From assembly GCA_963811825.1 (NCBI GenBank), contig CAWESS010000023.1:1-64000 (forward strand): a DNA stretch of 64,000 nt. The letters run 5' to 3'. The stretch is from Fodinibacter sp963811825 (GTDB lineage Bacteria; Actinomycetota; Actinomycetes; Actinomycetales; Dermatophilaceae). The notes below the pieces were generated by a model. That model was given only the letters and a program-made list of their open reading frames with translations, searched no databases and was not told the DNA's origin. Numbering within the stretch: position 1 is the stretch's first letter; each line of letters opens with the position of its first letter. A program made the translations under genes and the position numbers. Of the stretch, positions 6,761-14,680 are shown piece after piece.

Positions 6761-8323
6761 ATGAACGGACCAGCCAGGAGGCGCCGCCAACGCGCCCTGT
6801 CCTTCCTCACCTTCGCTGCGCTGGCCGGAGGCACGCTCGTCGCGGCGCCGACGGCCCTCGCGGCAGATCCGCCGGCACCGGGCGCCCACATCGCCGCGGA
6901 CCCGGCGTCCCCGACCGGGCACACCGTGACTTTCGTCTACAAGAATCCGAACGCCACTCAGGTGCGCCTCGCCGGCGACCTGACCCTGCTCGACCTCACC
7001 ACCGGAAACACCAGGTACCAGCCGGAGGCCTGGCAAACCGGCAGGTACCACGCCGGCGGAACCGAGTTCCTCCGCGAGATGACCAAGGACGCCGACGGCA
7101 ACTGGACGGTCTCGCTGCCGCTGCACGCCGGTGGCCTGAGCTACTGGTACCGGGTCTGGGACGCCTCCCAGGGTTGGGTCAACAAGCGCATCTACGACCC
7201 CGCGTCGACCAACCCTCGCCCCGCCGGCACCACGACGTTCCGCGTGCGCAACAACGACGTCCTGGATGCCGTGTACGTCCCTTACGCCGAGAAGCAGAAC
7301 GACCCCGTCCTCAAGGCGCGGTCGGAGTACGAGCTGCCCGTGGCGGACGCGGCCAAGAAGGGCAGCGTCCAGTACGTGCCGTACACGACGATCCTGGGCG
7401 ACAGCGGGCACTACCTCGGGGTCTACCTCCCGGCTGGCTACGACCCCAACCGGTCGCAGCCCTACAAGGTGGCCTACCTCGCCCACGGCATCTTCGGTGA
7501 CGAGACCGACTTCCTCGTGCCGGGCAATGTGCCCAACATCCTGGACAACATGGCCGCGAAGGGCGAGATCGAGCCGACCGTGGTCGTCACGATGGGCAAC
7601 CACTTCACCGGCACGAGCCTCGGGTTCGGCTCCTACAACCAGCCCAATGCCGCGAGGAACCTGGTGGAGAACATCCTTCCCCTCGTCGAGTCGACGTACA
7701 ACGTGTCTCGTGAGGCGCAGGGCCGCGCCTACGGTGGCTTCTCCTACGGCGGCAGCACCGGTGGCGTCGTGGTCAGGACCTACCCGACGACGTTCGGGTA
7801 CTACGGGCACTTCTCCGGCAACCCGTCACTCACCCAGGCCAACTACGACGACATCGCCGCGGCGGTGGGTCCGAACGGCATGGAGGTCTTCCTCGGGAAC
7901 GGCGTGTTCGAGGGAAGTCTGAACTCTGCGAACACGATCGCGGGCAACTACCGGGCGCGCGGCATCCCCGCCACGACGACCCAGGTCCGCGGCGCCCACG
8001 ACATGATGACCGGCGGTCAGCTGTTCACGATCTACGCCCGGGACATCCTGTGGGACGCCGACAAGGACGGTGTGGACGATGTGTCCGACGTCTGCGCCGA
8101 CACCGTCCTGCCCGACCCCCCGAGTGGTGACCTGAGGCCGAACAACCTCATGGCCACGGCGGACGGGTTCGTCAACAGTGACGGCGTGGTCGTCCACAGC
8201 CTGCTCGAGGCGGGCGGCTGCTCGGGCTCGCAGGTCGTCGCCTCGATGGGCCTGGGAAGCGGCCACCTGAAGCACGGTCTGGCCCCGGGCGCGCTCCAGA
8301 GCTGGATCGCCAGCCTGAAGTAG
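6761..8323 (+). CDS. Secreted esterase D-like alpha/beta hydrolase with calcium-binding tail
   Basis: Exported hydrolase of 520 residues. Residues 1-34 are a signal peptide (RRRRQR, hydrophobic core, ALAA). Residues 50-165 resemble the beta-sandwich domain found before esterases of the XynZ/feruloyl esterase type (VTFVYKNPNATQVRLAGD; YWYRVWD). The catalytic domain follows, with the nucleophile Ser328 in GGFSYGGSTGG and a probable catalytic His in RGAHDMMTGG. Near the C-terminus DADKDGVDDVSDVC is a thrombospondin type-3-like calcium-binding repeat. The ATG at 6761 follows AAGGAGG. Likely role: deacylation of polysaccharide or another polymer outside the cell. A ROK repressor gene, now frameshifted, lies convergently downstream. 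Confidence 0.86.
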   Translation: MNGPARRRRQRALSFLTFAALAGGTLVAAPTALAADPPAPGAHIAADPASPTGHTVTFVYKNPNATQVRLAGDLTLLDLTTGNTRYQPEAWQTGRYHAGGTEFLREMTKDADGNWTVSLPLHAGGLSYWYRVWDASQGWVNKRIYDPASTNPRPAGTTTFRVRNNDVLDAVYVPYAEKQNDPVLKARSEYELPVADAAKKGSVQYVPYTTILGDSGHYLGVYLPAGYDPNRSQPYKVAYLAHGIFGDETDFLVPGNVPNILDNMAAKGEIEPTVVVTMGNHFTGTSLGFGSYNQPNAARNLVENILPLVESTYNVSREAQGRAYGGFSYGGSTGGVVVRTYPTTFGYYGHFSGNPSLTQANYDDIAAAVGPNGMEVFLGNGVFEGSLNSANTIAGNYRARGIPATTTQVRGAHDMMTGGQLFTIYARDILWDADKDGVDDVSDVCADTVLPDPPSGDLRPNNLMATADGFVNSDGVVVHSLLEAGGCSGSQVVASMGLGSGHLKHGLAPGALQSWIASLK

Positions 8324-8345
8324 TCAAGGGCGGAGCACCACCTCG

Positions 8346-8377
8346 GCCGCCCGGATCCCGAGAGGGGTCCGGGCGGC
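8346..8377. terminator. Terminator hairpin between convergent esterase and ROK genes
   Basis: GCCGCCCGGATCCC and GGGGTCCGGGCGGC form a 14-base stem with one G-U pair and a 4-base loop, 22 bases after the esterase stop and 18 bases past the stop of the convergent ROK gene. It can serve both directions. Confidence 0.75.
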
Positions 8378-8395
8378 TGACGCGCGGTGGCTGAC

Positions 8396-9559
8396 CTACG
8401 GTGCCGGGAGCAGCTGCTCACTGCGCGCCAACGACGCCCCACCCACCAGTGCGGCATGGCGCCCGAGGAGCCCGGAGCGCACGTCGCAGGACCGGGCCAT
8501 GAGCGGCGGCGCGTAGCGCTGGAGGGCCTGCTTCACCCCCGTGGCAATGCCTTTGGATGCCGCTCCCAGACCTCCGTCGAGGATGATCGCCTCGGGGTCG
8601 AGGAAGACGACGGCATCCGCCAGGCGACGGCCGAGTGCGTAGCCGAGCCCGTGGAGGGAGCGGACGACGTCGGACTCGTCCCGTTCGGCTGCGTCGGCCA
8701 CGTCTCGGCTGGTGAAGCGCCTCCCATGAGCCCGGGCGAGGTCGTCGAGCAGCGCGGGAAAGCTGGTCCGGTGCCAGAAGCAGCCGCGGGCGCCGCAGTG
8801 GCAGAGTCGACCGTCGTCCTCCGCGTGCAGGTGGCCGATCTCGCCGGCCAGCGAGGAACGCCCCGGTGCAGGCGTCCGTCGATGACCAGGCCGGCGCCCG
8901 TGCCGTGGGCCAAGGAAACGTAGAGCGCTGCCCGCAGCCCGCGCCCGGCTCCATGGGTGACCTCCCCGAGGGCGGCGAGGTTCGCGTCGTTCTCGTAGTG
9001 GATCGGACACGTCAGCCGGTCACGAAGGATCACGGACGGGTCGGCGCCGTCCCACACGCGAAACTGGTTGAGGTGAGTGCTCGCGTCACGCCGCGGTCGG
9101 GCCGGCGGGGGGCGAGAACCCGGAGGCACCGGGGAGCCCGACCACGGCGAGCGCGATGTCGCCGGCCGCGATGGCCGCGTCAGCCAGGACGCGATCGAGG
9201 AGTTCGGGCACGCTCGACGCACGGCGGCCCGTGTCGTCGCCGTCGAACGCGGGGGCGGCCCGGGCGGCGAGAACCTTTCCGTCGGGCCGCACCACCCCGA
9301 CGGTTGTCCCGTGAGCGGCCGCAACCAGCACGATCAGCGGCCCGGGCGCATCGGCGATCGACCACAGATGGGCGGGTCTTCCGCGGCCGACGGGTCGGGG
9401 CGGGTGTCGTCGCACCGTGCCACCGGCCTCCAGCACCGTCAGTGACTGCACGACGGTGCTGCGCGCCAGCCCTGTCGCTCCGGCGATCTCGCCGACGGTG
9501 TACGGCCGTCCATCGGCGAGCTCCTGCCGGATGCGCGATCGACTGCCGGCGGTCTCCAT
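8396..9559 (-). pseudogene. ROK-family transcriptional repressor, two frameshifts
   Basis: Close paralogue of the intact ROK protein at 11348-12565, but spread over three frames. The N-terminal part (start 9559, winged helix TVGEIAGATGLARSTVVQSL, then the sugar-kinase-like fold to VVGLPGASGF) is open to a stop at 9086. The middle part (NQFRVWDG, YENDANLAALGE, LAHGTGAGLVIDG) is in the next frame. The C-terminal part (SSLAGEIGHLH, the zinc motif LCHCGARGCFW, LGRRLADAVVFLDPEAIILDG) is in the third. One shift lies near a C-run around 9100 and the other near 8860, where restoring one base rebuilds LHRGRSSLAGE. The whole domain is otherwise conserved, so either recent decay or sequence error fits. 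It probably regulated a flanking esterase. Confidence 0.85.
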
Positions 9560-9922
9560 CGGCTACTCGCTCCGGTGATCGGACATCGTCGTCCCTCGCG
9601 TGGTCCGTGCGGGCACCCGCACGGGCAGGTGCAGGGCTGCCCCCACGGTGGCGCAGCGTCGCGCCGGACGGGGCTTTCGGAGCGCGCCAACTTTCTGGCA
9701 TTTACGGCGGACAGGCCATTAATGGAGATCCGACGACTCGCACTGCGGAGCGCTCGAGTCGTTCGGTCGGGTGGTCCATTAGTGCCATTTCGTTGATAAA
9801 TGCAGGTCCGGAGCCGAGTCTTTACCGAACTATTGACACTCCTCGAGACGGCTCAATACCGTGCGAGCCAGGACATTCCCGCCGGGCAACGGAGCCCGGG
9901 TGTCCGTGGAGGAGGGCTTCCC
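9560..9922. promoter_or_regulatory. Regulatory region between the ROK and esterase genes
   Basis: About 360 bases between divergent genes, with unusually AT-rich patches for this genome. It contains a perfect palindrome CCATTAATGG (9716-9725), an 8-base inverted repeat ACGACTCG/CGAGTCGT (9733-9740 and 9755-9762), a related half-site CCATTAGTGCCATT near 9777-9790, and a promoter at 9833-9860 facing the esterase. ROK repressors bind AT-rich palindromes, so these are candidate operators. No gene is seen here. Confidence 0.55.
9833..9860 (+). promoter_or_regulatory. Promoter of the second esterase
   Basis: TTGACA (9833-9838) is followed after 16 bases by AATACC (9855-9860). The -35 is a full consensus match and the -10 is a moderate one. 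The start codon lies about 60 bases downstream, leaving room for the GGAGGAGGG binding site. Confidence 0.6.
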
Positions 9923-11239
9923 ATGGCACACCACCCACGCCTGGTCGCGGCGTTCGCCGTCGCCGCCGGTGCCGCACTGCTCACGTCATCCCTGGCAACC
10001 GCCGCGCCGGCGCAGCCGTCGTCCGGGGTCACCAACGTCATCCCGATCACCCAGGTGCTCGCCTACGGGCAGAAGGTCACCGCCGTGGCCATCGAGTACG
10101 CGCAGGACGTCAACCCGCGAACTCTGGACGAGGGGACCTTCACCGTCTCCGACAGCCTCTACAACTTCCGCTTCAACCCGATCGCCGACCTCACGGACCC
10201 CACCAAGCGGGCCAACCGCACCGTCACGGCCGTCTACACCAATGACACCGCCTCGCTCGAGGGGGACCAGGAGTCCGACCGGGGCCGCTTCGTCATCGTC
10301 GAGCTGGCGCACCGGGACCCGGGCGGAAGCACGGTCATGGCGTGGCAGGGCGGCGTCAAGGTCAACACCGACCTGCAGACCAAGGTGGTGCAGAACGAGG
10401 CGGTCCACGCCGTCGTGGGCAACAGCCAGGGGCTTGGCCCCGTGCTCGCCGACTCGTCATCCGCCGAGCTCGCCCCCACGACGCCAGCGGTCAACCTGCT
10501 CGTCGACGACTTCGTCTCCAAGCGGTTCACCGGCTCCACGGGAACGGTGTTGCCATACGCCTACCACCTGCCGGACGACTACGACGCGGCGAAGAAGTAC
10601 CCCGTCGTGGTCATCCTTCCCGGGCAGGGCATGGGCTACCGCACCGACGCAGCCGGCGTGAGCAACGAGGGCGTGCAGGTTGCGGCGGACATCCCCGCGA
10701 CCGCGTGGCAGCAGGAGGCCTGGACCGGAACGGACGAGGACGTCATCGTGCTCGCTCCCCAGAACCAGCGCACCGGCTCGGCAGCCGTCCAGGCGGCGCT
10801 CATGGTCGAGCAGCTCAAGGCCTTCGTCCAGGAGTTCTCCGTCGACCCCGACCGGATCTACGTCTCGACCGTCTCGTACGGCTCCACGCTCGCGTGGTCG
10901 GCCATGCAGAACAACCCCGGTCTGTTCGACGCAGCGCTCATCACCGGTGGATTCGCGGCGAACGACGCCCAGGCCGCGGCGATCGCGACAGCGGGAACAC
11001 CGGTCTGGGTCACCCACGGCACGGGCGACCACCTGCTCAACGTCGTGACCACGGGCCAGGCATCCTTCAACCGCATCTGGAACGCCTACATCGCCCAGGG
11101 CAAGACGCCGGCGCAGGCATCGAAGCTGGTGAAGTACACCGAGTACCCCCTGGCCGCGTTCTACGAGCCCGACCAGCACCTCGCCGCCGCTCCGACGTAC
11201 GAGGACGCCTCGATCCTGCAGTGGCTGCTGGCGCAGTGA
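9923..11239 (+). CDS. Secreted EstA-like esterase (Ig-like domain plus alpha/beta hydrolase)
   Basis: Exported hydrolase of 438 residues. A signal peptide covers about residues 1-29 (ending LATAAPA). Residues 35-170 look like the Ig-like domain of EstA-type esterases (VTAVAIEYAQDV; DSLYNFRFNP). The hydrolase domain starts near residue 205 (LPYAYHLPDDYD, a typical entry strand). The nucleophile is Ser318 in VSTVSYGST, where the first Gly of GxSxG is replaced by Thr. A probable Asp lies in THGTGDHLL and a probable His in EPDQHLAA. The ATG at 9923 follows GGAGGAGGG; the open frame extends further upstream, but only this start gives a signal peptide. It is followed by a clear terminator and a ROK repressor gene. 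Confidence 0.87.
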   Translation: MAHHPRLVAAFAVAAGAALLTSSLATAAPAQPSSGVTNVIPITQVLAYGQKVTAVAIEYAQDVNPRTLDEGTFTVSDSLYNFRFNPIADLTDPTKRANRTVTAVYTNDTASLEGDQESDRGRFVIVELAHRDPGGSTVMAWQGGVKVNTDLQTKVVQNEAVHAVVGNSQGLGPVLADSSSAELAPTTPAVNLLVDDFVSKRFTGSTGTVLPYAYHLPDDYDAAKKYPVVVILPGQGMGYRTDAAGVSNEGVQVAADIPATAWQQEAWTGTDEDVIVLAPQNQRTGSAAVQAALMVEQLKAFVQEFSVDPDRIYVSTVSYGSTLAWSAMQNNPGLFDAALITGGFAANDAQAAAIATAGTPVWVTHGTGDHLLNVVTTGQASFNRIWNAYIAQGKTPAQASKLVKYTEYPLAAFYEPDQHLAAAPTYEDASILQWLLAQ

Positions 11240-11265
11240 CCAGCTGACGCCCGGCCCACCCAGGC

Positions 11266-11307
11266 GGCGCTGCGCGAAGTCGAGACCCGGCTTCGCGCAG
11301 CGCCTTT
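11266..11307 (+). terminator. Rho-independent terminator after the second esterase
   Basis: GGCGCTGCGCGAAG (11266-11279) and CTTCGCGCAGCGCC (11291-11304) form a perfect 14-base stem around an 11-base loop, followed by TTT. It lies 27 bases after the esterase stop and 41 bases before the next gene, whose promoter must sit between them. Confidence 0.88.
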
Positions 11308-11347
11308 CGTGGGCCCGACCCTGAATGCGGAGGTTACGATCCCGACC

Positions 11348-12565
11348 ATGGCCGACTTCTCGACAGTGCACGGCTCGGCGTCCCGCCTGGTCCTCGCCCG
11401 GCTCGCAGACGGCAGCCAGCTCACCGCTGCCCAGCTCGGGACCGCCACCGGCATCCCGCGCAGCACCGTCATCCACGTCCTCAAACGGCTGGCGGAGTCC
11501 GGTGAGGTCAAGGAGCTGGGCGTGGGGCCGCAACAGCGTGGGCGCCCATCGCGCCGGTGGTCCATCTCATCCCCGCCGGGCCCCGTGGTCGTCGTGGTCG
11601 GCGGCGCGCACGGGATCACCGTCGGCGTCGTGGCCGCAGACGGCACCGTGTTGAGCGTCGTGGAGGACGGGCCGCTCGAGGTGACGCCTGACGGGTTCGC
11701 CGCTGGTCGAGCCATGAGCCACGTCGACCAGATGCTGGCCGCCGCGTCGGTCGACCCGACCGACCTGTCCCTGGCCGTCGTCGGCCTCCCCGGACCGTCG
11801 TCCTTCTCCGGCGGCGTCGGCGACGGGGTGAATGCCGGCCATCCACCCAGCGGCCACCTGCGCCGCTTCCGCACGTGGGACGGGACCTCACCGGTCAATC
11901 TCCTTCGCGAACACCTCGGCTGCCCCGTCTACTCCGAGAACGACGTCAACCTCGCCGCGCTCGGCGAGGCCACTGCCGGCGTCGCGACCGGCCTCCCGGC
12001 GGCCCTGCACGTCGGTCTGGCCCACGGCACCGGCGCTGGGCTCGTCATCGAGGGAAAGCTCCACCGAGGTCATTCTGGCCTGGCCGGCGAGATCGGGCAC
12101 CTCCACTCCGATGACGGTGGACGCTTGTGCCACTGCGGGTCCCACGGGTGCTTCTGGCAGACGCGCAGCATCCCTGCCCTGCTGGAGTCCCTCGCAGACG
12201 CCCACGGCCGGTCGTTCTCCATCACGGACGTCGCCGAGGCGGCTGCCCGCGAGGACTCGGACGTCGAACGTGCACTGCTCGGCTTCAGTGAGGCGCTCGG
12301 TCGGCGGCTGGCGGACGCTGTCGTGTTCATCGACCCGGGTGCCATCGTCATCGACGGGAGTCTCGGAGCAGCGAGCGCCACCATCGCCGACGGGGTCCGC
12401 GACGCCCTGCGTCACTGTGCGCCACCGGGATTGGCCCGCAACACCCAGGTCCTGGTCGGGGAGCTCGGCATCCGGGCCCCGCTGCTCGGCGCCGTCGCCC
12501 TCGCGCGGTCGGAGAACCTGTTCTCCAGCACCGCAGTCCCGGCGCCGCTGGTGAGCGGACGGTAG
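11348..12565 (+). CDS. ROK-family transcriptional repressor
   Basis: Repressor of 405 residues. An N-terminal winged helix (LTAAQLGTATGIPRSTVIHVLKRL, residues 26-49) is joined to a ROK sugar-kinase-like domain. Typical ROK features are NDVNLAALGE, AHGTGAGLVIEG, GLAGEIGHLH and the zinc motif LCHCGSHGCFW. The open frame begins 13 codons earlier, but ATG 11348 is preferred: TACGAT ends seven bases before it, which fits a leaderless transcript starting just after the upstream terminator. It is a close paralogue of the broken ROK gene at 8396-9559; one copy flanks each esterase. The ligand is probably a sugar released by those enzymes. Confidence 0.9.
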   Translation: MADFSTVHGSASRLVLARLADGSQLTAAQLGTATGIPRSTVIHVLKRLAESGEVKELGVGPQQRGRPSRRWSISSPPGPVVVVVGGAHGITVGVVAADGTVLSVVEDGPLEVTPDGFAAGRAMSHVDQMLAAASVDPTDLSLAVVGLPGPSSFSGGVGDGVNAGHPPSGHLRRFRTWDGTSPVNLLREHLGCPVYSENDVNLAALGEATAGVATGLPAALHVGLAHGTGAGLVIEGKLHRGHSGLAGEIGHLHSDDGGRLCHCGSHGCFWQTRSIPALLESLADAHGRSFSITDVAEAAAREDSDVERALLGFSEALGRRLADAVVFIDPGAIVIDGSLGAASATIADGVRDALRHCAPPGLARNTQVLVGELGIRAPLLGAVALARSENLFSSTAVPAPLVSGR

Positions 12566-12568
12566 CCC

Positions 12569-13062
12569 GTGAGCACGCTCTCCACCACGCTCTTGGTGGG
12601 TGCCACCCTCACCACCGCGATGGTGGCCGGCCTGCTGTTCTGCTTCGCCCACCTCGTGATGCCCGGCCTCGCCACGCTGGACGACCGCGGCTACCTGACG
12701 GCGTTCCAGCGCATCGACGCGGCCATCCCCAACCCGTGGATGATGCTGACCTTCCTCGGCAGCCCGGTGCTCACGCTCGCTGCGCTCGTGATCCACGCTG
12801 ACCGACGACGGCCCCGCCGTCCCGTGGCTCGCCCTCGCGCTGGTGCTGGTGGCCGCGACCGTTGCGATCACCGCGGCCGTCCACCTGCCGTTGAACGCCG
12901 CCGTCCAGGCGGCAGCGCCGCAGTTCCCGGACGCCGCCGGGCTGCGCAGCCGCTTCGAGTCCCGGTGGGTGCGGTGGAACGTCGTGCGCACCACCACGTC
13001 CGTCGGCGCCCTCGCAGCGCTGGCGTGGGCCCTGTTCGTCAGCGGACGATCAGGGAGGCTGA
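12569..13062 (+). pseudogene. DUF1772 (anthrone oxygenase-like) membrane protein, frameshifted
   Basis: Small membrane protein with the DUF1772 pattern. The first frame (GTG 12569) covers three hydrophobic segments to LTLAALVIHA. The family sequence then continues in the next frame as DDGPAVPWLALALVLVAA, AVHLPLNAAV and RWNVVRTTTSVGALAALAWALF. A missing base near 12797-12800 explains the break. The second frame has no stop until 13376, deep inside the convergent ppk2 gene, so the end given is an estimate from family length. It starts three bases after the ROK stop, so the two are likely co-transcribed. Function unknown. Confidence 0.72.
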
Positions 13063-13127
13063 CCGCCGACCGGTGCCACGGCATCCGGGAGCGGTTGCCG
13101 TGGAGGTGGCTCAGCCACGCAGGTGGC

Positions 13128-13931
13128 TCAGCCCTCAAGGGTGGCCGAGTGGTCGGGCACGGCCTGCTGGAGCGAGCGGTCGGGCCGCACGTACCCCCGC
13201 GACGGTGGCCGCTCGGGCATCTCGACGACCGGCGACTCGACCACCTCGTACGGAACCTGGGAGAGCAGGTGGGCGATCATGTTCAGCCGCGACCGGCGCT
13301 TGTCCTCGCTCTCGACGACCACCCACGGGGCGGCCGCGATGTCGGTGTGCACCATCATCTCGTCCTTGGCGCGTGAGTAGTCCTCCCAGTGGGTGATCGA
13401 CTCGACGTCGGTGCTCGACAGCTTCCAGCGTCGCATCGGGTCGGTGAGGCGGGACTCGAACCGGCGCTGCTGCTCGGCGTCACTCACGGAGAACCAGTAC
13501 TTGTGCAGGCGGATGCCGTCCTCGACGAGCATCCGCTCGAAGATCGGGCACTGGCGCAGGAAGCGCTGGTGCTCCTGCGGGGTGCAGTACCCGAGCACGC
13601 GCTCGACGCCGGCGCGGTTGTACCAGCTGCGGTCGAACAGCACGATCTCACCGGCGGCCGGCAGGTGCTCGATGTAGCGCTGGAAGTACCACTGGGTGCG
13701 CTGGCGCTCGGTCGGCATGGGCAGCGCGACGACCCGGGCCCAGCGGGGGTTGAGGTACTCGGTCACCCGCTTGATCGCGGAGCCCTTGCCCGCAGCATCG
13801 CGGCCCTCGAACACGAGCACGACGCGCTCGCCCTCGCGCTTGACCCACTCCTGCATCGTGACCAGCTCGGTCTGCAGCCGGACCAGCTCGGCCTCGTAGA
13901 GCGCCTTCTTCAGTCGTGCGTTCTTCGCCAT
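13128..13931 (-). CDS. ppk2: Polyphosphate kinase 2
   Basis: Polyphosphate:nucleotide phosphotransferase of 267 residues, cytosolic. Walker A is GRDAAGKGS (residues 43-51), the catalytic arginine region is LPMPTERQRTQWYFQRY and Walker B is IVLFDRSWYNRAGVE. The lid region includes RRWKLSSTDVESITHWEDY. Single-domain PPK2 enzymes make NTPs from polyphosphate or the reverse. The ATG at 13931 agrees with the usual basic N-terminus (MAKNARLKKALYEAEL). The C-terminal extension PERPPSRGYVRPDRSL is common in actinobacterial members. It stands alone and converges with the broken DUF1772 gene. Confidence 0.95.
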   Translation of the reverse strand: MAKNARLKKALYEAELVRLQTELVTMQEWVKREGERVVLVFEGRDAAGKGSAIKRVTEYLNPRWARVVALPMPTERQRTQWYFQRYIEHLPAAGEIVLFDRSWYNRAGVERVLGYCTPQEHQRFLRQCPIFERMLVEDGIRLHKYWFSVSDAEQQRRFESRLTDPMRRWKLSSTDVESITHWEDYSRAKDEMMVHTDIAAAPWVVVESEDKRRSRLNMIAHLLSQVPYEVVESPVVEMPERPPSRGYVRPDRSLQQAVPDHSATLEG

Positions 13932-14059
13932 CGCGCCATCGTGGCAGAAGTGGGCGGATGCCGCCCGGTGGTCGGGCGATCAGGCGAACCTTTCCATGAC
14001 CCGCCGACCCGGGGGTAGCGTGACGCGAAAGCAGTTGCCGCCACCCGGAGGTCGGTCAC

Positions 14060-14512
14060 GTGAAGTTCACCCGTCAGGTGTCGCAGTTCGCCGCGCTCGC
14101 GACCATGCTGGTCGTGCTGACAGCACTGTCGGGATGTGGGGAGTCGTCGGCGAACACCGACAGTGCCGAGCTCGACGGCTCCTGGGCGCTGGAGTCGCTC
14201 GGGGGAGTATCCGATCTCACGCCCGCCGACCCGTCGGTGACGTCCACGCTGACCCTCGAGGACGGACAGGTGTCGGGCGCCGGGGGAGTGAACACCTTCC
14301 GCGGCACCTACGAGTCCCCGGCCGACGGCGAGCTGTCGTTCTCACCGCTGGCCTCGACGCGGATGGCGGGGCCGGAGGCCGCCATGGCGCAGGAGGCCTC
14401 GTTCCTCAAGGCGCTCGAGGAGACCGAGCGCTTCGAGCTCGACGGGGACCGGCTCGTGCTGGGCAACGCGGCCAACGACACCCTCGCGGTCCTGCGCCCC
14501 GCGAGCCCCTGA
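14060..14512 (+). CDS. META-domain lipoprotein
   Basis: Predicted surface lipoprotein of 150 residues. Residues 1-26 are a lipoprotein signal ending in the lipobox LSGC. The remainder is a META/HslJ-like domain (LDGSWALESL, STLTLEDGQVSGAGGVNTFRGTY, a late FLKALEETERFELDGDRLVL). Start GTG 14060 follows GGAGG. HslJ and META proteins are linked to heat or antibiotic stress in other bacteria, but their molecular role is not settled. It converges with katG, with a long hairpin between them. Confidence 0.84.
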   Translation: MKFTRQVSQFAALATMLVVLTALSGCGESSANTDSAELDGSWALESLGGVSDLTPADPSVTSTLTLEDGQVSGAGGVNTFRGTYESPADGELSFSPLASTRMAGPEAAMAQEASFLKALEETERFELDGDRLVLGNAANDTLAVLRPASP

Positions 14513-14590
14513 CCGCAGCGGGGAGGTCGGAGCGCGAGGCGCGCCACGGCATCCGGATGCCGTGTGCTCGCCTGAGTGCCCACCCCCCGA

Positions 14591-14665
14591 ACGACTTCGT
14601 GCGACTTGCCTACCGTTCTGCACCAGGTGTGGCGCTGGAACGGTGGGTAAGTCGCACGAAGTCGT
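14591..14665. terminator. 28-base-pair hairpin between convergent genes
   Basis: Arms at 14591-14618 and 14638-14665 are inverted copies with two mismatches in 28 bases and a 19-base loop. The arms begin ACGACTTCGTGCGACTT and end AAGTCGCACGAAGTCGT. It lies between the ends of the META lipoprotein and katG, so it can terminate both. It is longer than an ordinary terminator. Confidence 0.75.
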
Positions 14666-14680
14666 GATGGACCGGGTGGG

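Noticed and set aside
13104..13136. Short direct repeat AGGTGGCTCAGCC twice near the end of the DUF1772 gene
   Set aside because: Only two copies, partly self-complementary and next to a small hairpin; explained as a terminator region between convergent genes.
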